Shown piece by piece: positions 23,636 through 34,572 of a stretch of DNA of 64,000 nucleotides. Position numbers and translations under genes: made by a program. The stretch's first letter is position 1. Every line of letters starts with the position of its first letter. Source of the stretch: Galeruca laticollis (taxonomy: Eukaryota; Arthropoda; Insecta; Coleoptera; Chrysomelidae). The notes under the pieces were generated by a model. That model had not been told where the DNA came from and ran no database searches. It was given only the letters and a program-made list of their open reading frames with translations. The stretch lies in assembly GCA_963921935.1 (NCBI GenBank), contig OY998179.1:63656222-63720221 (forward strand). The letters run 5' to 3'.

Positions 23636-23695
23636 TCTTTTATTTCTCTTTTCTCTCTCTCTCTCTCTCTCTCGCTCTCTCTACTCTCGTCCAGC
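23636..23695. repeat. (CT)n microsatellite
   Basis: A TCTCTCTC run with one CGCT interruption, flanked by further pyrimidine-rich sequence. Confidence 0.9.
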
Positions 23696-24903
23696 CTCCG
23701 AGCGAATACACTCTGTCTCAACGTTCAACGCTTATACATGTAACTGAGAATGATTGTTGTAAAGATAACGTTCATTTTATATCAGTTATAACTATGATAT
23801 CCACATATTTACAATATTCAAGACGATATATCTCCAAAAATTGTAGATTTTTCAATGATTAGTAAGACTGTGGTGGTGGTAACAATAACTTAGAGGGCAA
23901 TAATTCGGTGAGTACTGATAAGATATGCATATATCTAGATATGAAAACGAATCTACTACGTTTTTTGGACCGTAAATCACAAACATAGGCTAAAATGTAG
24001 AATTGCCTGTATTAATCCACTCATTACAAATACGAAGTGATCAATAAACAAAAATGAAAAATTTCATGGGATAGGTATTCATTCTAAATGTATCAATACG
24101 AAAAAATAGTACTTCAAATTAGTGTACTTTTACTTTTGGTTGAAAATTTTACTTCGAAATTAACAATGTTTTAATAATATCTTTCGTAAAATTTTTCAAA
24201 ATGCATTTGAAGTAGTGCTCAAAATAGAAAAACAATTTTCTATTCGTTTTGAGATATGAAAAATAACAACAAACAATTTATAGTTTGAAATAATGGGGAA
24301 AATAATAGTAATACATATTCAAACCACACATTCATTTTTTAAATTTAACACCCATTTTTCAAATATAATCACTTTTAATTATAGACAATATTATTTGAAG
24401 ATATAGGAGTAGGGGCTAAAGTGTGGAAATTAAATTCTTTGATCATTTTAATTTATCTGCTAATATTTTCAGTAATATGGAACAATTTACGACAGAGCCA
24501 GTCAAGTTAAAATACAATGAACATTGAAATAATGCACATCTATTTATATTCATAAAGATGAAACAAAGCCATTCATGATCGCTTCAACAGACAATCCAAA
24601 AATAATACCACATTTCTCCGGAATCAATGATAAATCGAATATTTAGCTAATTAAATTAGATTGTACGTAAAACAATGACATGATTATAAAGTCCAAATAA
24701 ATTAAAAATATAATTGGATATTCAATTTACAACTTCAATAAACACTTTTGTCGTGCAGCAAAATTAATAGAGGATTCTCTATTAATTTTAGCTAGGCCAG
24801 CCCATTGAAATTCTTGTTATTGAAACAATACGCATTGTGGCTTGAATCTAAAATACCAAGTAAATAACATTTCAGCCACGATACAATTTTAATTCACCCA
24901 CGT

Positions 24904-24960
24904 TGTTCTCTTCTCTCTTCCCCTCTATCTCTCTGTCTCCCTCCGTCTCTCTTTCTCTAT
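24904..24960. repeat. CT-rich low-complexity tract
   Basis: Nearly pure pyrimidine (TTCTCTTCTCTCTTCCCCTC and similar), imperfect rather than a clean dinucleotide array. Confidence 0.85.
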
Positions 24961-26179
24961 AATTCCAATGGCGCAGTTAGAGAATTATGACAGGATCGGA
25001 AGAATTTAATTAGCGTCAGATCGATTAAATACTCATTACGGGATTTATTAATTGATAATTCGAGAAACTGATTAAGGTTATTGTGTTGCCGAATGAGAGA
25101 TAAACATTGTATACCAGAAAGTAGGATAATTGTGACAAAAGCTAATGAAAAACCTACGTGAATTATTTATATCACGTTGAGGGTTATACGTGGCCATTCA
25201 ACATTCGGGTGGTAAAATTATTCACAAAATCGAACGTATGGGACGGAAAACAAAACTTTTATACGAAGGTTATTATATTTTTTGACTTAATGACAAAAGA
25301 AGTATCAAGGGAGCAAGGAAGCAACAGGGAGATTAAACTGGTCATGAGAAGGAAAAAATCAAATTTGAGTAATGTATGAGTATTAAAAGATAAAGATTGT
25401 GAAGAATCCCACAATATAGGTCATTAAAAAATTATACCAATAATTTGTTTTGGTTTTGATTACTCTCTTTCAAGTTCTGAAAATAACTTGTATTTGAAAA
25501 TGAACCATAAACTCCAGATTATCCTTCCATAAATTAGTCAAAAAAAGCTGCATTGATTCTGTATGAAACCACTTTTCCAGACGTTTGGCCAAATGATTCA
25601 AGAAACACAGAACCAAGCTTTGTTGTACCCTTCAATATCTATTATCATATTTTCATTTCAGTTCCATGTCCATACGTATGTTAATGAAGCTAATGCTGCT
25701 GGAATACAATATGGTTTACATCTTTTAATGTGTGAGAAAGTACCAGGAATCGTTGAATGAAACCCATTATTCATTCAAAATTTATTATATTTCGAGTGGA
25801 AGCGGGTGCCTGAAGTAATAATTTTAGTTTTCTAAAGGCGAAATGTCGCCCAGGGCCATGTCAAGAAAAACAGTTATTGTTTAGTATAGTTTGTTGAGTT
25901 TTTTGCCAGCAATTTGTTCACAATGGTATCCTGAGATTACGCGTTTTCGACCAGTCTTTTCCCAAATATAGTCTTCTTCGACGATTTTGCTCTCCCAAAC
26001 GTTGCATAAAGCCCAGGAAATATTCTGATTAAATTGGCACACCAAATTTGATTTGTAATGCAAAATTGGAGAAATTTTCCTTGTTCATTATTTTTACAAA
26101 CAAACTACATGACAGATGGAGGACAATTGTGTCACAAACAACTTCGACAATGGATCATAAACCTTTGAATAGAATAGAT

Positions 26180-26995
26180 ATATAATCCAATTTACCATTC
26201 AACCAATTCCTCAGTATGCTTGAATATTGTTAAAGATATTATGAAAGTTTTAAAAATAGAAATAAAAACCGAAAAATTATCTCTCAACATCCATGAAAAG
26301 AAAACTAAATATATGTACGTTAACTGCAGAACAGGTAGAGACAGAATATGATAGAATATAACTATGGATATATACAATTTTGAGTGTGTAAAAGAATTTC
26401 AATATCTTGGTGTCACCATAATACAAGAAAATCATATAGGCAGTGCAATAATTCAAGGAGCGATTAAGTTACTATGAATTGCAGGAATTATTAAAATCGA
26501 AGGAGCTGTCTAGTTCATCGAAAATCAAAATTTACACATCCGTAGTTGTAATTTGACCTGTCATAATATACGGTTTAGAAACCTGGACCATCAGGAAATA
26601 GAACGAACTACTATTAAAACGTTTCGAACGGAATACACTGAGAAGAATATCTGGGCCTATAATATATTAGATAACTGGGCAATATCGAATCCGAACAATC
26701 GAAGAACTAGAAAGCATATATAACAAGCCAAGACTAATGGATGAAATAATAGTCCAAAGGCAAAGACATGTTCCGAGAGCCCAGAACGAACGCTTCATTG
26801 AAAGAATGTAGGAAGAGAACCCGACAGACAATAGGCCGTTAGGCAAACCCAGACACAGGTGTAGGGATTATATTCTAAAAAATCAGAATGCCCTAGGAAT
26901 TCAGGATTGGAGAAGGATGGGACCAAGTAGGCAGGTCGTGCTTGCAGCTACTGAGATATACGAGTATTATGGAAGTTCAATCTTGACGTTGCTAA
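26180..26995 (+). pseudogene. RTE-like non-LTR reverse transcriptase 3' fragment
   Basis: In shifting + strand frames the sequence reads CVKEFQYLGVTIIQENHIG (26375-26435), then a PVIIYG(L)ETWTIRK-like stretch (26556-26600), then LKRFERNTLRRIS and YRIRTIEELESIYNKPR (26615-26735). It closes with a QRQRHV.RAQNERFIERM and GKPRHRCRDYI-like tail (26755-26880). This order (YLG, YG.E.W, RRI, R.QR..G, RP.GRP..RW) is the standard C-terminus of RTE-type endonuclease-reverse transcriptases. Many stops, 5'-truncated, so a dead copy. Confidence 0.75.
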
Positions 26996-28104
26996 TTTAA
27001 CAATTAAAGTCATTTTCAGTTTGAACTATGTAATATGTTGTCATAGTGGAAATGGTACACAAAATAATTAAATAGTGTTTTAATAAATATATTTACGTAT
27101 CCACTGAGTTATAGTTCATTTCGGTTCAAAAATTCTTTACTTTCAATTCTATTTTCCACATATTTTTGCTAACTTGAGTTGAATTCTCCTTTATTGCTGC
27201 ATAATATACAAACCCCACAGCTTAATTACAATATATGAGTCTCTTGGAGATAATAACTCACAATACAATAATCATTTATGTATAATTTCTTGTTGTTGAA
27301 CTTCTATTAGTTGGTGAAAATGGAACGAAGTATTCAAAGAACGTATGAAACCATGAAACAATTCTTGAGATCTTTTTTCGTTACGCCAATGTTTTCGACC
27401 CTTTACCATTTCGATGTCCATTTTGCTAAAGTGAAGTGAACAAGAGAAAATGGTGAACACAATTAAATAGGTTGTGTTGAGATAATGAAAAGAGCGCTGT
27501 CCACTCCAGTTAAATCTTTTATAAAGTTGTTCGTATTCCTAGGTGAATATGTTTTCCACTGGGATACTTGACCTGTGGAGGGTTTAACTTTTATTGAGGA
27601 TGTTATTGATGGTAACATTTGCAGAGCTGCGGAAATTGAGAAAGTTATAATCATACAAACAAATCCATGACATGTTTTATTTATATATAACTGGAGATAG
27701 TGTACGTTTGAACCATTAGGGTTTTGTTGTAATCCTCATTAGTACAGTCACGGAATACATAAACAGATACGAAAATAGAAACTAAAATAATTATAATAAT
27801 AATCAATTAACATCTCTTTTGAAAATACCGTTTCTCACTTAACATATTATATTATAATAAACATATAACAAATTTTATTATAAATTATAATGTGTTTCGA
27901 GGTTGTAACACTCAATTTTGATATTCTAATTTTCATATTATGCTCGACGAATTATTTTCATGAAGGATAGAACTGAATTCAATTCCAACTAACTAACCCA
28001 AATTCATATTTGATATATAAGTATATAATCGAATATTAAAACAATTATTTCTGGTAGCCCAACCACATGTTTCCGATTGTATTTAATTTTGTATATTTTT
28101 TCAG
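26996..28104. other. Intron sequence up to the next Pax exon
   Basis: No recognised element. It ends in a polypyrimidine tract and TTTTTTCAG acceptor at 28096-28104. Confidence 0.6.
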
Positions 28105-28190
28105 ATGAAAACAAGGACTTAAATGGACACCCGGAAGATGACTATAAGAGGCAGAGATCACAGTATAATGGCGACCAACTTTATTCAAAT
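28105..28190 (+). CDS. sv: Pax2/5/8 exon, 86 nt, KRQRSQYNGDQLYSN block
   Basis: An 86-nt exon between TTTTTTCAG (acceptor) and GTAAGT (donor at 28191). The first two bases complete the Asp codon opened at 4843; 28 codons follow and end in phase 0. It encodes DLNGHPEDDYKRQRSQYNG and then DQLYSN, a segment conserved in insect shaven proteins between the octapeptide and the GKW..KDEHKLL block. It corresponds in position to the partial homeodomain of vertebrate Pax2/5/8, which appears degenerate here. Skipping this exon would shift the frame. It is flanked by introns of 23 kb and 4.8 kb. Confidence 0.93.
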
Positions 28191-28662
28191 GTAAGTTAAT
28201 TACCCTAGTTGTTACATTTAATCGAATATTCTGTTTACGGAAACAGTTTATTTACTATCTGATGTTAACGATGTGGGTTTCACAATTACACCAGCTTTCA
28301 TAAATTTCAGTTGATTACTTGGATGTATCTTTGATGAAATCTAATTTATTGGAAGTAGTATGTTGGTGTTCTTCCCAATAAATTTTAGTTTGCTAGTGAA
28401 TAGGAAAGCGATACTTTGTACTATACATGTTCAATTAATTGTCATGTAGGTAGAAGAGCAGCACTTAATAGCTAAGAACCAGAAGAGATGTAACTAAGAG
28501 AAGTGACAAAAGTAATTCTTGTCAAAAGTCGTATGCAAATATGTCAATCAAGGAGAAAATGAGTTATTAGGCATTTGATGGAGCAATGATGTTCATTCAA
28601 ATCAAATTTATACATATGATAAATTAACTCCAATGTTAAAATGTCATATACCTGGAAATGTT

Positions 28663-28715
28663 ATTGTCACTTTGCCATCGATAAAAAAGGTGCATCCTTT
28701 TTTATCGCGATAAAA
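28663..28715. repeat. Short hairpin
   Basis: CGATAAAAAAGG..CCTTTTTTATCG forms a near-perfect stem around GTGCAT. It is close to the larger foldback at 28815 and shares the GATAAAA motif, so it may be a relative or end of it. Confidence 0.6.
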
Positions 28716-28814
28716 ACTTCTCTTTCTCAATATCTAGTAAGCGGACGTCACTTTTACACAATGACAATGAGTCGCAATTATTGTTGTTGTTCATCCATAT
28801 ATTCTGTCGTTAAT

Positions 28815-29045
28815 TTATCTTGCCAAAAAACACTCGAGCTTTTCTTTTATTAGATAAATTCCTCTTTGACTCAAAGTTTTGCCAATCACTAAATTTGCTC
28901 GAAAAACTGACATTAGATAAAATCGCTCCACCTTCGGTGTCGCGATTTTATCATGTCAGTTTTTCTCGTAAAATTAGTGATTGGCAAAACTGTTTCGTTG
29001 CAAAGAGAAATTTATCCGATAAAAAAAAAGCTCTTGTGTTTTTAC
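28815..29045. repeat. Foldback (MITE-like) element
   Basis: Long inverted repeat of about 100 bases per arm around a loop near 28930-28945 (CCACCTTCGGTG). Paired landmarks, left to right: ACACTCGAGCTTTT with AAAAGCTCTTGTGT; AGATAAATT with AATTTATCCGATA; GTTTTGCCAATCACTAA with TTAGTGATTGGCAAAAC; CGAAAAACTGACAT with ATGTCAGTTTTTCTCG; GATAAAATCGC with GCGATTTTATC. No coding capacity. The target duplication is not clear. Confidence 0.85.
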
Positions 29046-29737
29046 TGTTGACTAAAATGTTTTGATAATAAATAAATGTGTGAAGAATATGCTCAATTTT
29101 GTTATTATATTATATAAGTGACTAGGTTGAAATCAATATTTGAAGATTTAACAAAAAACCAAATATGAGGTTCATTTGCCAACAAATGATTTTATGATAT
29201 TTTGGCAGATGAAATAATTTAAAATTGGAGGCTTACTTCACATTGATAAAATATCAGATTTCTATTTATAAAAAGCTTTGGCTGAGTGTTGGGCGAATTA
29301 ATAACTTTTAAAGTATGACTGGAAATATAAATGGATCAAGCCTGATGAGTCTGAAGCCACTTGAACTTGAAATTAATAGATAACTTAGCAAATCGTATGC
29401 TCTTTATAACAAGATCTTGATCATAACGTTCAGAAATTTGGCAAACGTATCGTTTGAGTACATGTACAATATTTATTTGCACAAAAAACGTTACAAAACA
29501 TCACAAAACATTTGGTTTAACCAATAATGCCTTAGGAAAAAGGTAATACCAAATTATGTGAATATAAAATGTCACACTGAAACACCTTAAGCACAATAAG
29601 CTATAAAATGTACTCAACGAGTTTGGATAAAAGAAGAATGTAAGAAATGGTTCAAAGTTAGAGACTCCTTAGACAACTACATAAAAGTTGTACATTAAGG
29701 ACTCACATTCCAATTACATCTAGTAGAATTTGACTGT

Positions 29738-31812
29738 TTGGATGACAAAATTAGAGAAAGTCTCAGCACGATGAAGCATAAGAAATTTAAGAACCAAGAA
29801 AAAAAGCTACAGAATCTTGAACACACACAATATAAAATTCAATATTCAAAACATCATGAAACTGTAAGTACCTACATACCAACACACTTTGCACCACGAT
29901 TTGAAAACCTTTCAGACACTAATTTTACAGATAGTGAAATAGAATTTTTAAATAAAGGCTTAAAGTACAGCATACTACCAAAATTTACGAATAATATTCA
30001 ACAAATTATAGCTACAGAGTCAGAAATAACTTTAAAATCTAATTCAAATAATTTTCTTTATGAGAAATTAAAAATTGCTAATTTAATCAATAATATTGAA
30101 CCTTCAAAAGTTAAACGTCAAACATGAAATGACATTACAGTTTTGAATGCAATCAAAAAGAAAGTAGAAGATATGAACCTATCAGTTACAAAATCTGATT
30201 AGGGGAACACAACTGTCATTTTGACAACTGAAAATTACAATTCCAAAATATATAACTTTATAGAATCTAGCGATGTAAAAGTTATTAAAGCAGACCCAAC
30301 AAAAAAGTTTTCTAATAATGTAAGGGATATTGTTAATAATTCAAATTATCTTTTAAGTGAAAAAAGGTCTATCATACATAAGAATCCTCATTGTCCACAA
30401 TTATATGGAACCGTTTAATTACATAAAATAACGGAACCAATTAGATTTGTAGTTTCTTATGTTAATGCTCCTAATAATATATTGGCAAATAGACTCAACA
30501 ATATTCTTAATAGTTACGGATATGAATTTCAGTACTCAATTAGAAATTCAATAGAACTAATCAAAAAGTTGAAAGCAATCAACTTGCAAGATAACTACAA
30601 ACTTATTTCGTTCGATGTGACTAATATGTTCACTAAAATTCCTCCTAAAGAATGTCTAATACTTGTAAGGAAATTTCTAGAAGATAAAAATATCAATCCA
30701 GGAATAATATCAGATATACTTAACTTATTTGATGTATGCATTAATCAAAATTATTTCACTTTTGACAATATGATATATATTCAAAATGAAGGTTTACCAA
30801 TGGGAAGCCCTATATCACATATTTTGGCAAACATTTTTATGAACAATTTAGAAAGAAAGATCTTTGAATGTAATATATCGAAAAATGTTTTATTTTGGTA
30901 TAGATATGTAGATGACATATTAGCTTGTTCTATGGGTAGTGAACCACAATTAGATGTATTTTTCAACCACATCAATAATTTACACCTAAAAATTAAATTT
31001 ACATTAGAAATTGAAGAAAATAGCTCAATCAATATTCTTGATTAAAAAATTCAAAGAGTTAATAATGTACTTGATTATTCAATTTACCGAAAACCAACAC
31101 CGACTGATGTAATCATTCCATTTAATTCCAATCACCCCATGTCCCATAAACTAGCGGCATATAATTCAATCATATATGGAGCTTTTTCAGTTCTCATGAA
31201 CAAATGTAATTTTGATAGAGAGATTTATACAATTAGACGAATAGCAACATCCAACGGTTATCCATTAGATATGATAAATAAGCTAATTAATTAAAAAGAG
31301 GAAATAGTGGCATTACAACTAATATCTCCTCAACAAACTGATGAAATAAAAACTCATAAAACCATAACAAATGCAGGAAATATTTCTAATAATATTTCAA
31401 AGATAATATCTTCAGCAACGAATACAACAATTTCTTTTAAAACAGAAAGTAACGTTAGTACAAAATGTAAAAACCAAAATACCACCATTGAAGAAGTCAG
31501 GTATATATTAACTCAAATGTCCAGATTGTAATGCTGTCTATTTGGGTCAGACCCTCAGGAATTTTGAAATCCGATACAGTGAACACTTACGAGCATACTG
31601 ATTAAAACAACCAGATAAATCCCATTACGTAAAACATCTACTTGACACCAATCATTCATTGACAACTAACACAAAAAGCTGCATATTTGTGAAAAGAAAC
31701 AAGAACTGGATTTCCTTAAAGAATTGGAGACATTTAAGAAAGCCACAATATGAAGTTATCAATGAACAGTTGAATCTAGGGAGTTCTCCACTGATAAACT
31801 GTCTTTTTAAGT
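29738..31812 (+). pseudogene. Penelope-like RT + GIY-YIG polyprotein, broken
   Basis: In order: an N-terminal charged coil (DKIRESLSTMKHKKFKNQEK, 29738-29830), the IIATESEITLKSNSNNFLYE block, RT fingers (NPHCPQLYGTV), palm (GLPMGSPISHILANIFM; YVDDILACSM with both Asp, 30904-30935) and the GIY-YIG region (CPDCNAVYLGQTLRNFEIR, 31516-31575), ending LINCLFK. In-frame stops occur at 30125, 30200 (in the SDKGN motif), 30417, 31043 and 31290, and there is a deletion near 31680. It is more complete than copy 1 but dead. Confidence 0.88.
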
Positions 31813-32069
31813 GATTATTGTAAAGATCAGCAGATATAGTTTTCCTGGTTTTCTATATCATTGCACAGTTATACTGATCTTAATTGAAAAATGATATCCA
31901 AGATATCACCATAGGGCTAACAATACCTAAGCTTCAATAATTATAATATCACATCTTCTTTTTTTTTCTATTAACATATATTAAGTCAATCACAATTTAG
32001 GTCACTTCTTAGTCTAGCCAAAAATAACTACTAAACATCAGGTAGGCATCAAATGAAATGAAACTTCTG

Positions 32070-32190
32070 TCATTCTGACGATGATATTGATTTATCGATA
32101 CAATTGTCAATTTTTTAGAATTTTCAACAATTTTTATTATATTGTGGTATTAACTAGAAACCGTGAGTTTCATTTAAAACACTAATATCT
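32070..32190 (+). repeat. Penelope terminal block with mutated hammerhead-like core
   Basis: CTGACGATGATATTGATT is followed by TATCGATAC, so the invariant GAAA of the core is GATA here. The block ends GAGTTTCATTTAAAACAC. The sequence otherwise equals the inverse of 6459-6590. A ribozyme here would be expected to be inactive. Confidence 0.8.
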
Positions 32191-33000
32191 CGATATTTGC
32201 TTTAAGAATGCTTAAATATATTTTTCCATGAAAGAAACAGAGTCAATATAGATTTGACATAAGTTTCTTAATGAATTTTAAAATGGTTATTGTTCTACAT
32301 TAGCTGACACTAAATTTACTAAGAAAGAATGTGTAATGAAGGTTCTTGTTTAATTTGTTATAATTGCTACACTTCTACAACTTATTATCAGTGAAGCATT
32401 AGAACACGACACGGAACAAACTAACAAAATAATAATCTACAGCAACAGCTTCATTAGAGGAAACTAAAAACCATCATTTTGAAGAAAAAATGACGAACTC
32501 GGATATTTGAGAAACCATACATTAAAATTCAGAAAACCCCAATTTCAATGACTTATACCCCAAGGAGAATGCGCCGTAAAATTGAAATAGAAGGACTTCA
32601 AGTATAAATAGAAGAAGCCTAATAAGTTAATCAAAGAAAAATCAAGCTATCTAATACGTGATGGAAGTGTACATTCACTGCTAGAATTTTGAACCTCTTG
32701 AATTTGTGAATTAAACGGTCTAACTATACATTGTTCATCCAAAAGTGGTTGAGAAAAATAAGTGACAATTTTCTCATAGAACATATACTGTTCTAACATC
32801 CATTGCAACTATTTAAAAATAATGATTACTGAACTTATATTGTGTGATGTTGATATTTGAATATCTGTATTTAAATTGATAATGTTGTTGGTTTAGCGAG
32901 AATGAAAAATTCTGCATTCTGATTTTTACAACTCCTAATGCAAATGAAATTATGTTTGCTAATTTAAAGCAGAAATTAAGTCTACCTTTCAACTTTTTAG
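32191..33000. other. Intron sequence before the GKW exon
   Basis: No recognised element. The acceptor TTTTTAG is at 32994-33000. Confidence 0.55.
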
Positions 33001-33223
33001 CTGTGGACGCCGGGAAAATGGAACATAAAAGACGAGCACAAATTACTGTCTGAATTAGGGGGAGCGGGCACAACTACAGGACAGACAGGATACTACGATA
33101 CTCATGGAGGTTTTGGTGGTGTTAATAACGTAAGTTCTGCGTCAGATATCTACGAGACCATAAACACAATGAGCCAAGCGTCGTCGCAGAATCTGTATAC
33201 GCCTCCTTTGGCTGGTTCATTAG
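33001..33223 (+). CDS. sv: Pax2/5/8 exon with GKW..KDEHKLLSELG block
   Basis: Acceptor AACTTTTTAG, phase 0. The exon encodes LWTPGKWNIKDEHKLLSELG, a block found in insect shaven proteins just after YSN, then a Gly/Thr-rich stretch and MSQASSQNLYTPPLAGSLG, the start of the C-terminal regulatory region. The donor is G/GTAAGG at 33224, leaving one base of a Gly codon completed at 34474. An internal perfect donor, AAC/GTAAGT, lies at 33130. Use of it would end the exon in phase 0 and bring a stop codon five codons into the next exon. Identification rests on the conserved block and exact phase agreement. Confidence 0.93.
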
Positions 33224-34473
33224 GTAAGGACATTTTACATAACTATAGTGTAGTTTGTTATTTTCCGTATATTTAATTACCTTTAAGATTATAAACTAGT
33301 AAACTGGAAAAATCATTTAATCACTTATATAAAATCGTAAAAGTGAATGTATTATTTGATGCAATATGCATAAATACAAAGTATCTCATTCATTCCATTC
33401 TTTTATAAAAGCATGTTTAGTTTGATTGAACAAATTTCTTTTGCACAATTATGTTCATATTCGATTGGGTGATTTAGTTAATTTTTTGCATTTTAACGTC
33501 CTCATTTCATTAGAACGAATATAACAATTATCAAAATAAATTTAAGAAACCCAAAATGCCTCATTTTTCGTAATGTTTTATGGCGTAGAGTCCTGGAAAC
33601 TTTCAGCAGCAATACATTCGAAGTATTGGAAGTAGCTAGACATTAAAAGATTTAAGATACCACACATTGGATGAAGAAGTTTCTAAAGCAATGAAATGCA
33701 ATAAAGGAAGTGGATTGGTATCAATATAAGAAGACCTTATTATGTATAGACTGCCTTGCAATTTACCATTTACCATTTAGAGAGTGGTATCCGGTGATGG
33801 TATACATTCTCATTTTGCGAGTCATTTCAAATTCAATTTGTACTAAAATTATATGTTTGTTGTACATGGAAAGCGGGTGAGCGTTATGTTCAACAGTTAT
33901 TTTAAAATCGATGGTATCAATCGAATTCTATAGACTCGTATATGTTCAGACGAATAGCGGATGTACCGAAAATTACGAAACTACGATACCATTAAAACCA
34001 TGTCCAACCTTAATCCATGCTTCTTGAGATGAATTTTATTTTTTATGTCTAAAACGAATTTTTGCAAAAGTATTTATTTAACTATCTGGCATGTTGTGAA
34101 ATTTGTTTCAATGTTGGTCTGAACTGATAGCCACTGGGGGTATATATTCATATATCTTTTCTATTACTCGAAATTTGTAATATACACAAAAAAATAGAAT
34201 ATTACGAAAAGGAGTCTATAGTATGCATAATATAATTTTTTCCGTAAAGTAGCGTCATTAATTACCATTTTTCAATTCTGAAGGTACTAATTAAATTTCT
34301 CTGATATATTTTGTTAAATTAAATAGAGTGTGAGTTGTTTATTGAGAACATATTTCGTTGAGTAACTGCGAACTAATATTTTTAACAAAAACCTTATTAA
34401 GAAATATAATATTCACTGGTGGTGGTATATTTTCGTGTTTTGATTTGTTGTAATTAATGCAAAATAATATTAG
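33224..34473. other. Intron with a small RTE-like RT scrap
   Basis: At about 33570-33730 (+) the codons read VLYGVESWKLSAA and, after a frameshift, LDEEVSKAMKCNKG and LVSI.ED. This fits the VLYG.ESW.L...EVL.RM.K.....SI order of RTE-type C-termini. The rest of the intron shows nothing. Confidence 0.45.
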
Positions 34474-34572
34474 GTTCCAATTCATTAACACCTCTGGCTC
34501 CAATAACAATGCACGAAATGAAAATAGAAACTTCAAGGATACTGGATCCGTCAATGTCTCCTTATCATTCCG
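34474..34572 (+). CDS. sv: Pax2/5/8 exon, 99 nt
   Basis: Acceptor AATATTAG and donor G/GTAAGT (34573). Two bases complete Gly, 32 codons follow, and the exon ends in phase 1. It encodes SNSLTPLAPITMHEMKIETS and then RILDPSMSPYHS, a Ser/Thr/Pro-rich regulatory segment with no separate domain. Frame agreement on both sides and the shared phase with neighbouring exons support it. Conservation with other insects is expected but was not checked. Confidence 0.88.

Larger units (their letters stand above)
22891..26175. other. Intron stretch with CT-rich tracts only
   Basis: No coding or RNA signature. Two pyrimidine tracts are annotated separately. The sequence otherwise looks like old unique intron, and a small open frame at 25158-25379 has no family signal. 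Confidence 0.5.
29600..32190 (+). mobile_element. Penelope-like element (copy 2)
   Basis: The same family as 6459-8705 but on the + strand and longer at the 5' side. The N-terminal region begins near 29600 (LDNYIKVV and HIPITSS-like codons) before the ATG at 29738. The 3' UTR 31813-32190 matches copy 1 closely and ends AACACTAATAT. The 5' limit is not clear and no flanking duplication was found. Confidence 0.8.

Noticed and set aside
23636..23695. CT tract considered as the splice acceptor of an extra Pax exon
   Set aside because: The downstream sequence has no open, GC-rich, phase-compatible exon, and the exon chain is complete without it.
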